Positions 1-5,585 of a DNA stretch of 5,973 bases are shown here, piece by piece. The notes below the pieces were generated by a model that saw only the letters and a list, made by a program, of their open reading frames with translations, was not told where the DNA came from and ran no database searches. A program made the translations under genes and the position numbers. The stretch covers positions 1 through 5,973 of the forward strand of contig JAFZQL010000055.1 in the NCBI GenBank assembly GCA_017620435.1. Reading direction: 5' to 3'. Each line of letters opens with the position of its first letter. The stretch's first letter is position 1. The DNA comes from Erysipelotrichaceae bacterium. GTDB taxonomy: Bacteria; Bacillota_I; Bacilli_A; Erysipelotrichales; Erysipelotrichaceae.

Positions 1-474
1 CCCGATGGCCTGGGCAATGGAAGTACAGATCATATAGTAGGCGATCGCCTTGGCCAGCTGTTCTTCTTCTGCCGATAAAGAAAGTAGCGTCAGACAGCTG
101 ATACCGGTAAAGGCCAGTCCTATTCCCTGCAGCAGGCGGAAAGCGAAAAGAATTTCGAAGTGTTCGGAAACGCTGAAACCGAAGGTCGCTATCGCAATGA
201 TACAGATCGATACGGCCGAGATCTTCTTCTTGCTGAAATGATTGACGATCTGTCCGGCCAGCGGAGCCAGCAGGATCGAAGTAATGGTAAAGGCGCTGGA
301 TAAAAGTCCTGTCAGCGTACCTGATGCGCCTAGGGAATCGGCATAGACCGACAGGACGGAATTGGTCATTCTTTGTGCCAGAATCATAAGAAAGTTTACG
401 CTGCAAAGCAAAACGTAGTCTCTTGAGACTATGTTTCTGTATGCCAGATTTTCTCTGATCCTCTCGGTTGTCAT
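1..474 (-). CDS. MFS transporter, N-terminal 158 residues (partial, runs off the left edge)
   Basis: This is a membrane permease of the major facilitator superfamily. Only the first 158 of roughly 390-400 expected residues lie in the window, with no stop before the edge. Hydrophobic segments fall at about residues 20-43, 52-73, 86-103, 106-130 and from 140 onward, which fits TM1 to the start of TM5. The loop after TM2 carries a motif A-like stretch (G74 followed by the basic run K82-K84). TM4 begins with the family pattern R113-L-L-Q-G-I-G. The ATG shares one base with the upstream glucosidase stop (TGATG). A GGAG sits 10 nt upstream, inside the glucosidase gene, so translation is probably coupled. 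The substrate cannot be read from this half. Export of an aglycone or sugar, or uptake of a related sugar, are both possible from context. Family assignment is firm; function is inference. Confidence 0.9.
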   Translation of the reverse strand, partial: MTTERIRENLAYRNIVSRDYVLLCSVNFLMILAQRMTNSVLSVYADSLGASGTLTGLLSSAFTITSILLAPLAGQIVNHFSKKKISAVSICIIAIATFGFSVSEHFEILFAFRLLQGIGLAFTGISCLTLLSLSAEEEQLAKAIAYYMICTSIAQAIG

Positions 475-1817
475 CAGATCGCTTCTCCGTTTGTTGCAAT
501 CACTTTCTGATAGTAGTAGTAGCTGTCTTTCCTGAACCGGTCAAAGGTTCCTTTCCCGTCGTCATCGGCATCCACATAGATCAGACCGTAACGCTTGGAA
601 ATCGTATTCGCACTGACCGATACAATATCGATCGCGCTCCACAGACAGTAGCCGAAAACATCAACGCCATCCTCTACGACCGCCTTGGCCAGCTGAGAAA
701 GATGATCATGGAAGTATTCGATCCGGTAAGTGTCATGAATGGAGCCGTCTTCTTCTTTGGTATCATAGGCACCAAGACCGTTCTCTACGATAATGATCGG
801 CATCTTGTACCTCTGATAGCAGTCGTTCAGAACGATCCTAAGACCTTCCGGATCTATCGTCCAGCCCCAGTCGTTCTTTTCCAGAAATTCGTTGTCGATT
901 CCCCCGATCTGGTTTCCGGACCTTCTCTCCAGATCGTACTTGTAGGTCACCACATTGGAACAGTAGTAGCTCATTGAAATGAAGTCGACTGTTCCTTCCT
1001 TCAGGATCTGTTTCTGTTCTTCCGTGACATGGATATCGATGCCGTTCTCTTTAAAATAGGACCAGGCAAAATACGGGTATTCCCCGTTGCACTGGACTTC
1101 CAGACAGATATGATGAAGAAGATTAGTCTTCTGCATCATTTTTAAGAAATCCTTCGGATTGCAGGTCTGCGGATAGATCGGGAAATAGCCGATCATGTTT
1201 CCCATCCTGGAATCCGGGTACATCTCATGCAGGAGTTTTGTTGCCAAAGCGCTGCAGACAAGCTTGTTGTTTAAGGCGGCATAGTCCCATTCAAGATGGT
1301 TTTCGCTGCTGATGATGCCGTTCATCTTGTTGTGACCGGGCATGTGCTCACAGTTCAGTTCGTTGAACGTGAGCCAGTATTCGACCAGATCGCCGAAGTT
1401 TTCAAAGCAGGTTCTGACATACTTCATAAACAAGTCTATGCTTTCCTTGCTTACAAAACCATTGATCCTGGAGATCAGATAAGGCATTTCATAATGGCTT
1501 AATGTAACGATAGGTTTGATGTTCTTTTCTTTTAGTTTTGTAAGCAGATCTCTGTAGTAAGAGATTCCGATCTGATTGGCTTCGCCCCAAGGATCCGGAT
1601 AGATCCTGGACCAGTTGATACTCATTCTGAAAGCATGAATGCCCAGCTGCGACAGCATTTCGATGTCTTCCGGATAACGGTGATAGAAATCGGACATGGG
1701 ATTATGAAACTGCTCTCTTTCCGAGATCCCTCTGCCTTTTCCGTCGCCCTCAAAACTGCCCTCGCACTGATGGGCAGCCAGCGATACACCCCACATAAAA
1801 TCCTTTGGAAACTTCAT
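474..1817 (-). CDS. GH1 family 6-phospho-beta-glucosidase
   Basis: This cytoplasmic glycoside hydrolase probably splits 6-phosphorylated beta-glucosides delivered by the PTS, giving glucose 6-phosphate plus an aglycone or sugar (EC 3.2.1.86 type). The 447-residue protein starts with the GH1 N-terminal signature (FPKDFMWG, then AAHQCEG). The acid/base is E153 in TFNE and the nucleophile is E345 in VENG. Near the C-terminus, S400/S402 with K408-R-Y410 and then GLIYVD match the phosphate-binding loop of BglA-type phospho-glucosidases, which favours a phosphorylated substrate. The usual NEP motif reads NEL here. The length is slightly under the usual 460-480. An in-frame ATG six codons upstream is rejected because the ribosome binding site AGGAGGT lies over those codons, 7 nt before this ATG. 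EIIC lies upstream and the MFS gene overlaps the stop by one base. Phospho-beta-galactosidase activity is a less likely alternative. Confidence 0.94.
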   Translation of the reverse strand: MKFPKDFMWGVSLAAHQCEGSFEGDGKGRGISEREQFHNPMSDFYHRYPEDIEMLSQLGIHAFRMSINWSRIYPDPWGEANQIGISYYRDLLTKLKEKNIKPIVTLSHYEMPYLISRINGFVSKESIDLFMKYVRTCFENFGDLVEYWLTFNELNCEHMPGHNKMNGIISSENHLEWDYAALNNKLVCSALATKLLHEMYPDSRMGNMIGYFPIYPQTCNPKDFLKMMQKTNLLHHICLEVQCNGEYPYFAWSYFKENGIDIHVTEEQKQILKEGTVDFISMSYYCSNVVTYKYDLERRSGNQIGGIDNEFLEKNDWGWTIDPEGLRIVLNDCYQRYKMPIIIVENGLGAYDTKEEDGSIHDTYRIEYFHDHLSQLAKAVVEDGVDVFGYCLWSAIDIVSVSANTISKRYGLIYVDADDDGKGTFDRFRKDSYYYYQKVIATNGEAI

Positions 1818-1824
1818 TGATTCT

Positions 1825-1831
1825 ACCTCCT
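1825..1831 (-). promoter_or_regulatory. Strong ribosome binding site that fixes the GH1 start
   Basis: The minus strand reads AGGAGGT, 7 nt upstream of the ATG at 1817. The site lies over the codons that would follow the alternative upstream ATG at 1835, so it selects the shorter protein. Confidence 0.9.
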
Positions 1832-1842
1832 GCATACGATTG

Positions 1843-1892
1843 AAAAATAGCGCAACGATAGATTTGCGTTGCAGATTATCATTGCGCTATTT
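1843..1892 (-). terminator. Intercistronic hairpin between EIIC and GH1: possible partial terminator or attenuator
   Basis: The arms 1877-1892 and 1845-1860 are complementary over 16 positions. The one non-Watson-Crick pair (1881/1856) becomes a G-U wobble in minus-strand RNA. The loop is 16 nt. The 3' arm ends in U residues that run on to give five Us in a row, as in an intrinsic terminator. The stem is rather AT-rich outside its GCGC core. It begins 23 nt after the EIIC stop and ends 13 nt before the GH1 ribosome binding site. It could lower readthrough into GH1 and MFS or protect an mRNA end after processing. The fold was found by eye and no energy was calculated. Confidence 0.6.
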
Positions 1893-1915
1893 GTAATTGA
1901 CGATAAGCGGTATGA

Positions 1916-3055
1916 TTATGCCTTTTTACCGGCTGTATTGATCTTGCCGCTTGCGAGTTCTTCTTCTGTTGCGAATTCCGTCTCATCGAAACCTAAGACC
2001 CAAGTTACAACGAATGCGACGACGACAGAGATGACCATGGCAATGATGGCATTCACAAGGTTTCTAGGATTGGCTTCTGAAGACCAGGTTGCCAGACCCC
2101 AGATACTTACGCCTGCCATGTTGTAGGCATAGACTTTGTTTAAAGCTACCCAGACACCGCTGGCGAAGCATCCGCATAAAGCAGCGATCAGAGGCCTCTT
2201 CAGCTTGAAGTCGATACCGTATAATGCCGGTTCGGTAATGATGTTGAAAGCAGAAACGCCTGCGGCAGCCGCTTCGGCTTTCAGCTTCTTTGTCTTAGCC
2301 TTCAAGGCAACAGCGAGACAGACACCCATCTGGCTGTAGTTTGCACCGATGGAAGCAGGGAAGACGATCTTCTCGACACCCAGTTCGGCCAGCGTCATCT
2401 GCATATAAGGAACGAAAGCCATGTGAGCGCCTGTAGAGATCAGCAGAGGCCATAACGTACAGGCAATGATGATACCGACAGGACCGATCAGGGAATGGAT
2501 CCAAAGGACTGCGTTTGCAATCGCTACACCGATGATGTTTCCTAAAGGGGCTGTAATCAGGATCGCAACGACAGACATCAGTATGGCTTCCAAAGCAGGA
2601 GTAATGGAAGAGCTTAATGCCTGAGGGAATTTCTTGAATATGTATTTTTCAGCCAAAGACTGAACATAGCAGGTAATGATCATCGGGAAGAACGTTCCGG
2701 TATACGTCTGTTTTGGAACCGGAATGCCCAGGAACTTGACGGCCTCTTCACCGTTGATATAGCTTGCCAATGAAGGATAGGTGATAAACACAGCCAGCAG
2801 CAGTGCGATACCGGTATGGGCTCCGAATCTCTTGGAAGCCGCATATGCCATATAGAACGGCAGACCGTAGGTTCCGACTGCACCCAGCATGTTCAGGATC
2901 TGGTAGACAGAGTTGCCTGTGTCACCACCCAGGTTCTTCCAAAGCGCACACATGCCTGACACGAAGCCGGCACCAATCAGCATTGGAACGATTTCGATTG
3001 TTATTGCGGAAATGTCACTAAAGACCTTTACCAGCAAATCTCTGATTTTTTGCAT
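1916..3055 (-). CDS. PTS EIIC membrane subunit, glucose/beta-glucoside superfamily
   Basis: This is the sugar-translocating membrane component of a phosphoenolpyruvate-dependent phosphotransferase system. At 379 residues it is a stand-alone EIIC, with neither EIIB nor EIIA fused. It is strongly hydrophobic, with several membrane segments (for example about 60-95, 155-182, 186-206, 287-305 and 335-355). The superfamily motif is N271-I-I-T-E-P-A-L-Y-G280, close to the classic GITEP. H211 in TGAHMAFVPYM matches the conserved histidine region before it. The C-terminal tail (about 355-379) is hydrophilic and does not continue into an EIIA. The start is supported by GAGGAG 5 nt upstream. EIIB ends 23 nt before it and GH1 follows after 98 nt. 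The enzyme next door points to a beta-glucoside or beta-disaccharide substrate, but specificity is not proved by the sequence. Confidence 0.94.
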   Translation of the reverse strand: MQKIRDLLVKVFSDISAITIEIVPMLIGAGFVSGMCALWKNLGGDTGNSVYQILNMLGAVGTYGLPFYMAYAASKRFGAHTGIALLLAVFITYPSLASYINGEEAVKFLGIPVPKQTYTGTFFPMIITCYVQSLAEKYIFKKFPQALSSSITPALEAILMSVVAILITAPLGNIIGVAIANAVLWIHSLIGPVGIIIACTLWPLLISTGAHMAFVPYMQMTLAELGVEKIVFPASIGANYSQMGVCLAVALKAKTKKLKAEAAAAGVSAFNIITEPALYGIDFKLKRPLIAALCGCFASGVWVALNKVYAYNMAGVSIWGLATWSSEANPRNLVNAIIAMVISVVVAFVVTWVLGFDETEFATEEELASGKINTAGKKA

Positions 3056-3078
3056 ATTTTCTCCTCTTTCTTTTGTTT

Positions 3079-3342
3079 TTAATTCGTTGTCATCTGCTCT
3101 TTAATTACATCGGCGATCTCTTTGTTCACGCCCACGCCGATGACAACCTGATACTGACCAAACATTCTTACACAGCCCAAAGTGTTCGGGATCTTTTTTA
3201 GTGCATCAAAATCCGCCAGCTTTTCGTCGTGTAAGGTAAAACGGACTCGTGTCGCGCAAGGACCACAGGTTTTAATGTTGTCAATGCCTCCTGCCAACCT
3301 GACAATGTCTTCAGCAATCTGTTGCTTAACACTATCATCCAT
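3079..3342 (-). CDS. PTS EIIB subunit, glucose/beta-glucoside superfamily, stand-alone
   Basis: This small cytoplasmic phosphocarrier takes phosphate from an EIIA and passes it to the sugar bound by EIIC. The 87-residue protein has the EIIB pattern N22-I-x(5)-C-A-T-R-V-R-F, in which C29 is the expected phosphocysteine. Further on, FGQYQVVIGVGV (61-72) matches the conserved second half of the domain. The whole domain is present and nothing is fused to it. An odd point is a second cysteine at C26, giving CGPC around the active site where relatives usually have no CxxC. A TTG six bases upstream could open the frame, but the run AAGGGGG lies 8 nt before this ATG and only 2 nt before the TTG, so the ATG is chosen. 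It is paired with the EIIC gene 23 nt downstream. No EIIA lies in the window. Confidence 0.93.
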   Translation of the reverse strand: MDDSVKQQIAEDIVRLAGGIDNIKTCGPCATRVRFTLHDEKLADFDALKKIPNTLGCVRMFGQYQVVIGVGVNKEIADVIKEQMTTN

Positions 3343-3350
3343 AATCAATT

Positions 3351-3357
3351 CCCCCTT
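3351..3357 (-). promoter_or_regulatory. Ribosome binding site that fixes the EIIB start
   Basis: The minus strand reads AAGGGGG, 8 nt before the ATG at 3342. The spacing rules out the TTG at 3348. Confidence 0.8.
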
Positions 3358-3409
3358 TCATCAGTGAATATGTTTATTTAGAAACCGCCTTACAGCCGTT
3401 TACTAACCG

Positions 3410-4540
3410 TTACAGAAATCTCAGACTTGCCCCGCAAGGGATCTTTACGTTTTCTTTGAACAGCAGATCTCCGTTCTCAAGAATCTGATAGACGCTGATA
3501 TCTCCGCTCACCGCATTGCACGCATAGAGATATCTGCCGTCTTCGCTCATTGCCAGAGCCTTCGGACACTTGCCTTGAATGACGTTGTAGTGACGGTACG
3601 TCGGCATGCCTTCCTGATCCAGATCCATCGTCACGATCCTGTCTTCCCCGCTGAATGCCGCAAGCGCAACATACAGATACCTTCCGTTCGGCGTGACGAT
3701 ACAGTCCGTTGCGAACTTGGCATTGAAACGGGAATACTCCGAATCTTCAAAGATGAACTCGTCTTTGATCAGAGCCAGTTTTCCGGTCTCCGGTTCAATA
3801 TGATAGACGTTGATGTACTGCTTCTTTTCATTGGTTCCGTAGGCGATATTCAGCGTCGGATGGAAACTCATATAGCGGCAGGCAGTAAACTTGCCGACTT
3901 CCAGACTGTCCAGCAGTTCGATTTTTCCGTCACTGATACGATAGGAATAGATCCTGTCCTGACCCTTGTCGCTTGTCAGGAACAGACCTTTGAATTCATA
4001 GATTGAATGCAGCAGGGTATGTCTTAATCCGTTCTGCGGATGAATGTGGTAGTCCAGAGCCTTGCCGATGCTGCCGTCAGGATTCAGATCAAACAGCAGA
4101 ACGGAAGCGTCATCGTACAGGATCTCGGCATCGATCTCTCCGTTTTCCTTTCTGACCAGTTTCGTAACATTATGGGAACTGGAAGTATGATGAACCACCA
4201 GCAGATGTTTTCTCTCCTGATCCAGAGCGCAGTAGCACGGATTGGTTCCCAGGGATCTGACCTTGTTCAGGATCGTCAGTTCCCCGCTTTCCCGGTCTAT
4301 CCTTGCGGCATACACATAACCGCCGCCTCCGCCTCCGTAAGGAGCGTAATCCATGTTTGCGGTTTCATCGATGAAATAGATCGTATCCTTTCCGTCAAAA
4401 GCCGGCGTACTGCCGACATTGACATTTGTACAGTACTTTTTCAGCAGAGAAAGATGACCGGTATTTTCATCAACAGCAACGACAGCAATACCGCCATTCT
4501 CTTTCTTGTAGTCCCAGCATCCTACTGCAGCATATTTCAT
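3410..4540 (-). CDS. Lactonase family beta-propeller protein (YbhE/6-phosphogluconolactonase-like)
   Basis: This is probably a cytoplasmic seven-bladed beta-propeller of the YbhE-type lactonase family, whose known members hydrolyse 6-phosphogluconolactone. The 376-residue protein contains repeated blade units built on D/E-x-x-G-x-L turns (about residues 25-33, 84-92, 204-211, 251-260 and 355-361). DKGQDRIYSY (191-200) and the C-terminal blade from C325-P-K to VYQI (352) resemble family signatures, with K326 where arginine is common. A run of six glycines (69-74) lies in an early blade. At 376 residues it is a little longer than usual. The ATG at 4540 is chosen because AGAGGA lies 6 nt upstream. 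The frame opens 34 codons earlier, but that part has no ribosome binding site and runs through the control region. It is the first gene of the minus-strand operon, 67 nt before EIIB. The actual lactone is unknown; a non-enzymatic propeller is possible. Confidence 0.85.
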   Translation of the reverse strand: MKYAAVGCWDYKKENGGIAVVAVDENTGHLSLLKKYCTNVNVGSTPAFDGKDTIYFIDETANMDYAPYGGGGGGYVYAARIDRESGELTILNKVRSLGTNPCYCALDQERKHLLVVHHTSSSHNVTKLVRKENGEIDAEILYDDASVLLFDLNPDGSIGKALDYHIHPQNGLRHTLLHSIYEFKGLFLTSDKGQDRIYSYRISDGKIELLDSLEVGKFTACRYMSFHPTLNIAYGTNEKKQYINVYHIEPETGKLALIKDEFIFEDSEYSRFNAKFATDCIVTPNGRYLYVALAAFSGEDRIVTMDLDQEGMPTYRHYNVIQGKCPKALAMSEDGRYLYACNAVSGDISVYQILENGDLLFKENVKIPCGASLRFL

Positions 4541-4546
4541 GGTTGT

Positions 4547-4552
4547 TCCTCT
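4547..4552 (-). promoter_or_regulatory. Ribosome binding site that fixes the lactonase start
   Basis: The minus strand reads AGAGGA with a 6-nt gap to the ATG at 4540. The upstream in-frame ATGs at 4642 and 4624 have no comparable site. Confidence 0.8.
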
Positions 4553-4555
4553 TTT

Positions 4556-4569
4556 ATCGTTAAAACGAT
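4556..4569. repeat. 14-bp inverted repeat just upstream of the lactonase ribosome binding site
   Basis: The sequence is ATCGTT-AA-AACGAT, with perfect 6-bp arms around 2 bp. It could be a protein-binding site over the start of the lactonase transcript, or a small RNA hairpin next to the ribosome binding site. No direct evidence chooses between these. Confidence 0.5.
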
Positions 4570-4576
4570 CTTTGTT

Positions 4577-4590
4577 GATATTAATATATC
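4577..4590 (-). promoter_or_regulatory. AT-rich inverted repeat with a possible -10 for the lactonase operon
   Basis: The arms GATAT and ATATC flank TAAT. On the minus strand it includes TATATT (4588-4583), which matches five of six bases of the -10 consensus. That would place a start about 36 nt before the lactonase ATG. I find no convincing -35 at normal spacing, so the promoter call is weak. An activator or an operator role would explain this. Confidence 0.3.
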
Positions 4591-4632
4591 CTGAAACAAT
4601 CAGAAAAACGGGAAGCATGCTCATTTTGTATT

Positions 4633-4649
4633 TTTCTTTCATTATGAAA
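4633..4649. promoter_or_regulatory. Candidate operator 1: 13-bp palindrome containing the first copy of an 11-bp repeat
   Basis: TTTCAT-T-ATGAAA (4637-4649) is a perfect palindrome around one base. Positions 4633-4643 (TTTCTTTCATT) recur exactly at 4674-4684. The site lies in the divergent region between the RpiR regulator gene and the operon it probably controls, which is where such a dimeric regulator is expected to bind. Binding by this regulator is inferred. Confidence 0.55.
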
Positions 4650-4667
4650 TGATTCTATAGCATATTC

Positions 4668-4696
4668 TGGAAATTTCTTTCATTTTCTGTTATGAT
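4668..4696 (+). promoter_or_regulatory. Promoter of the RpiR regulator gene with an extended -10
   Basis: The -35 candidate TGGAAA (4668-4673) has four of six consensus bases. A 17-bp spacer follows. The -10 is TATGAT (4691-4696), preceded by TG one base away (4688-4689), an extended -10 form. Standard spacing puts +1 at about 4703, which is the A of the regulator ATG, so the transcript would have little or no leader. Confidence 0.6.
4674..4684. promoter_or_regulatory. Candidate operator 2: second copy of the 11-bp repeat, inside the regulator promoter
   Basis: This is an exact copy of TTTCTTTCATT, 41 bp (close to four helical turns) from the first. It lies in the spacer between the regulator's -35 and -10, so a bound protein would block that promoter. 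The palindromic half seen at site 1 is degenerate here. The adjacent GAAATTTC (4670-4677) overlaps its left end. Confidence 0.45.
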
Positions 4697-4702
4697 ACAG
4701 GT

Positions 4703-5563
4703 ATGCTGACACAGTTTACCGATAAGGTATCCTCATTAAAACTGACCGCCTCGGAAAGAGCTCTGGTCAACTTCCTTCTAAACAATCCGGAAATGATCTC
4801 CTCGATCAAACTGACCGATCTGGCAAAAGTCTCCTATGTTTCAGGACCGACCATTTCCCGTTTCGTTCAAAAGATGGGTTACAGGAACTACAGCGATTTC
4901 AGAGTCTCGTTCATCAAAGAAATCTCTTCCTCGATCACCGACGATACGCCAATCAACTACGATCTGCCGATCTCTCCCGACATGTCGGTCTTCGAAATCG
5001 AAAAGACGATCGCCAACATGATGCATCTGGTTATCGATGAGACGATCAATCTGAATCCTTCCAAGCTCATCAACAAAGCCGTAGAGATGATCAACCGATG
5101 CAGTTCGATTGCCGTATACGGTTCATTTACCTACCTGCCTTTTGCGAATTCCTTCAAATACAATATGGAAAGAATAGGTAAAAAGGTAGAGATCCTAAAC
5201 AACGAGGGCCAGTATCTCTTCTCGGCGATCCGTACGACTCCGGACGTCCTTTCAATCGTCATCTCCTATTCCGGTTCTACCATTTCCAGAAACCTGGCTA
5301 AAGACGTCATCCCGATCCTGAAGAAAGACAGCCTGCCGGCCATTCTGATCACTTCGGCAGACAACTCGATCGACTATAACGCCTTCCAGTGTGTCCTTAA
5401 TTTAAGTAACAAACAGAAATTCGACATCTACTTCTCCCCGTTGACGGGAGAACTGTCTCTGTTTGTGATCCTATACATCCTCTACGCATGCTGCTACGAA
5501 AAGAACTACCAGGTCAATCTGGACAACATCAAAAAAGCGATCATGCGGGCTAAGAGTATCTGA
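4703..5563 (+). CDS. RpiR/MurR-family transcriptional regulator (HTH plus SIS domain)
   Basis: This is a DNA-binding regulator that senses a phosphorylated sugar, and probably controls the divergent lactonase-PTS-glucosidase operon and itself. The 286-residue protein has an N-terminal HTH domain (about 1-75). Its recognition region, S47-G-P-T-I-S-R-F followed by KMGY and F66-R, is typical of RpiR proteins. A SIS domain spans about 130-265, with Y139-G-S and the sugar-phosphate-binding S188-Y-S-G-S-T193. Length is normal for the family (about 280-290). The ATG gives a complete HTH domain, but no proper ribosome binding site precedes it: only ACAGG abuts the start, and the promoter -10 lies just 6 nt upstream. 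Leaderless translation is therefore likely. The small gene downstream starts 22 nt after the stop. Whether it represses or activates cannot be told from sequence. Confidence 0.93.
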   Translation: MLTQFTDKVSSLKLTASERALVNFLLNNPEMISSIKLTDLAKVSYVSGPTISRFVQKMGYRNYSDFRVSFIKEISSSITDDTPINYDLPISPDMSVFEIEKTIANMMHLVIDETINLNPSKLINKAVEMINRCSSIAVYGSFTYLPFANSFKYNMERIGKKVEILNNEGQYLFSAIRTTPDVLSIVISYSGSTISRNLAKDVIPILKKDSLPAILITSADNSIDYNAFQCVLNLSNKQKFDIYFSPLTGELSLFVILYILYACCYEKNYQVNLDNIKKAIMRAKSI

Positions 5564-5585
5564 TATTGTACTGAAAGGAGTATTT

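Noticed and set aside
468..977. Plus-strand open frame of 169 codons opposite the GH1 gene
   Set aside because: It lies antisense to a clear catalytic-domain gene, has no family features and no convincing ribosome binding site.
1818..1835. Six-codon longer start for the GH1 protein
   Set aside because: Those codons overlap the AGGAGGT ribosome binding site of the downstream ATG, and the family N-terminus begins at the shorter start.
1818..1915. LicT/BglG-type antiterminator (RAT) site before the GH1 gene
   Set aside because: The hairpin there does not carry the conserved RAT sequence, and no BglG-type antiterminator gene is in the window.
3343..3409. Possible catabolite-response (cre) site or hairpin between the lactonase and EIIB genes
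   Set aside because: The closest cre match has an extra base and the inverted repeat has a mismatch in a short stem. Neither is good enough to call.
3575..4006. Plus-strand open frame of 143 codons opposite the lactonase
   Set aside because: Same reasoning: a mirror frame of a well-supported gene with no features of its own.
4040..4594. Plus-strand open frame of 184 codons opposite the lactonase
   Set aside because: It is antisense to the lactonase, lacks recognisable domains, and its end runs into the control region.
4541..4642. N-terminal extension of the lactonase, with a hydrophobic stretch that looks slightly like a signal peptide
   Set aside because: There is no ribosome binding site at 4642 or 4624, the stretch runs through the palindromic control region, and the ATG at 4540 has a well-placed AGAGGA.
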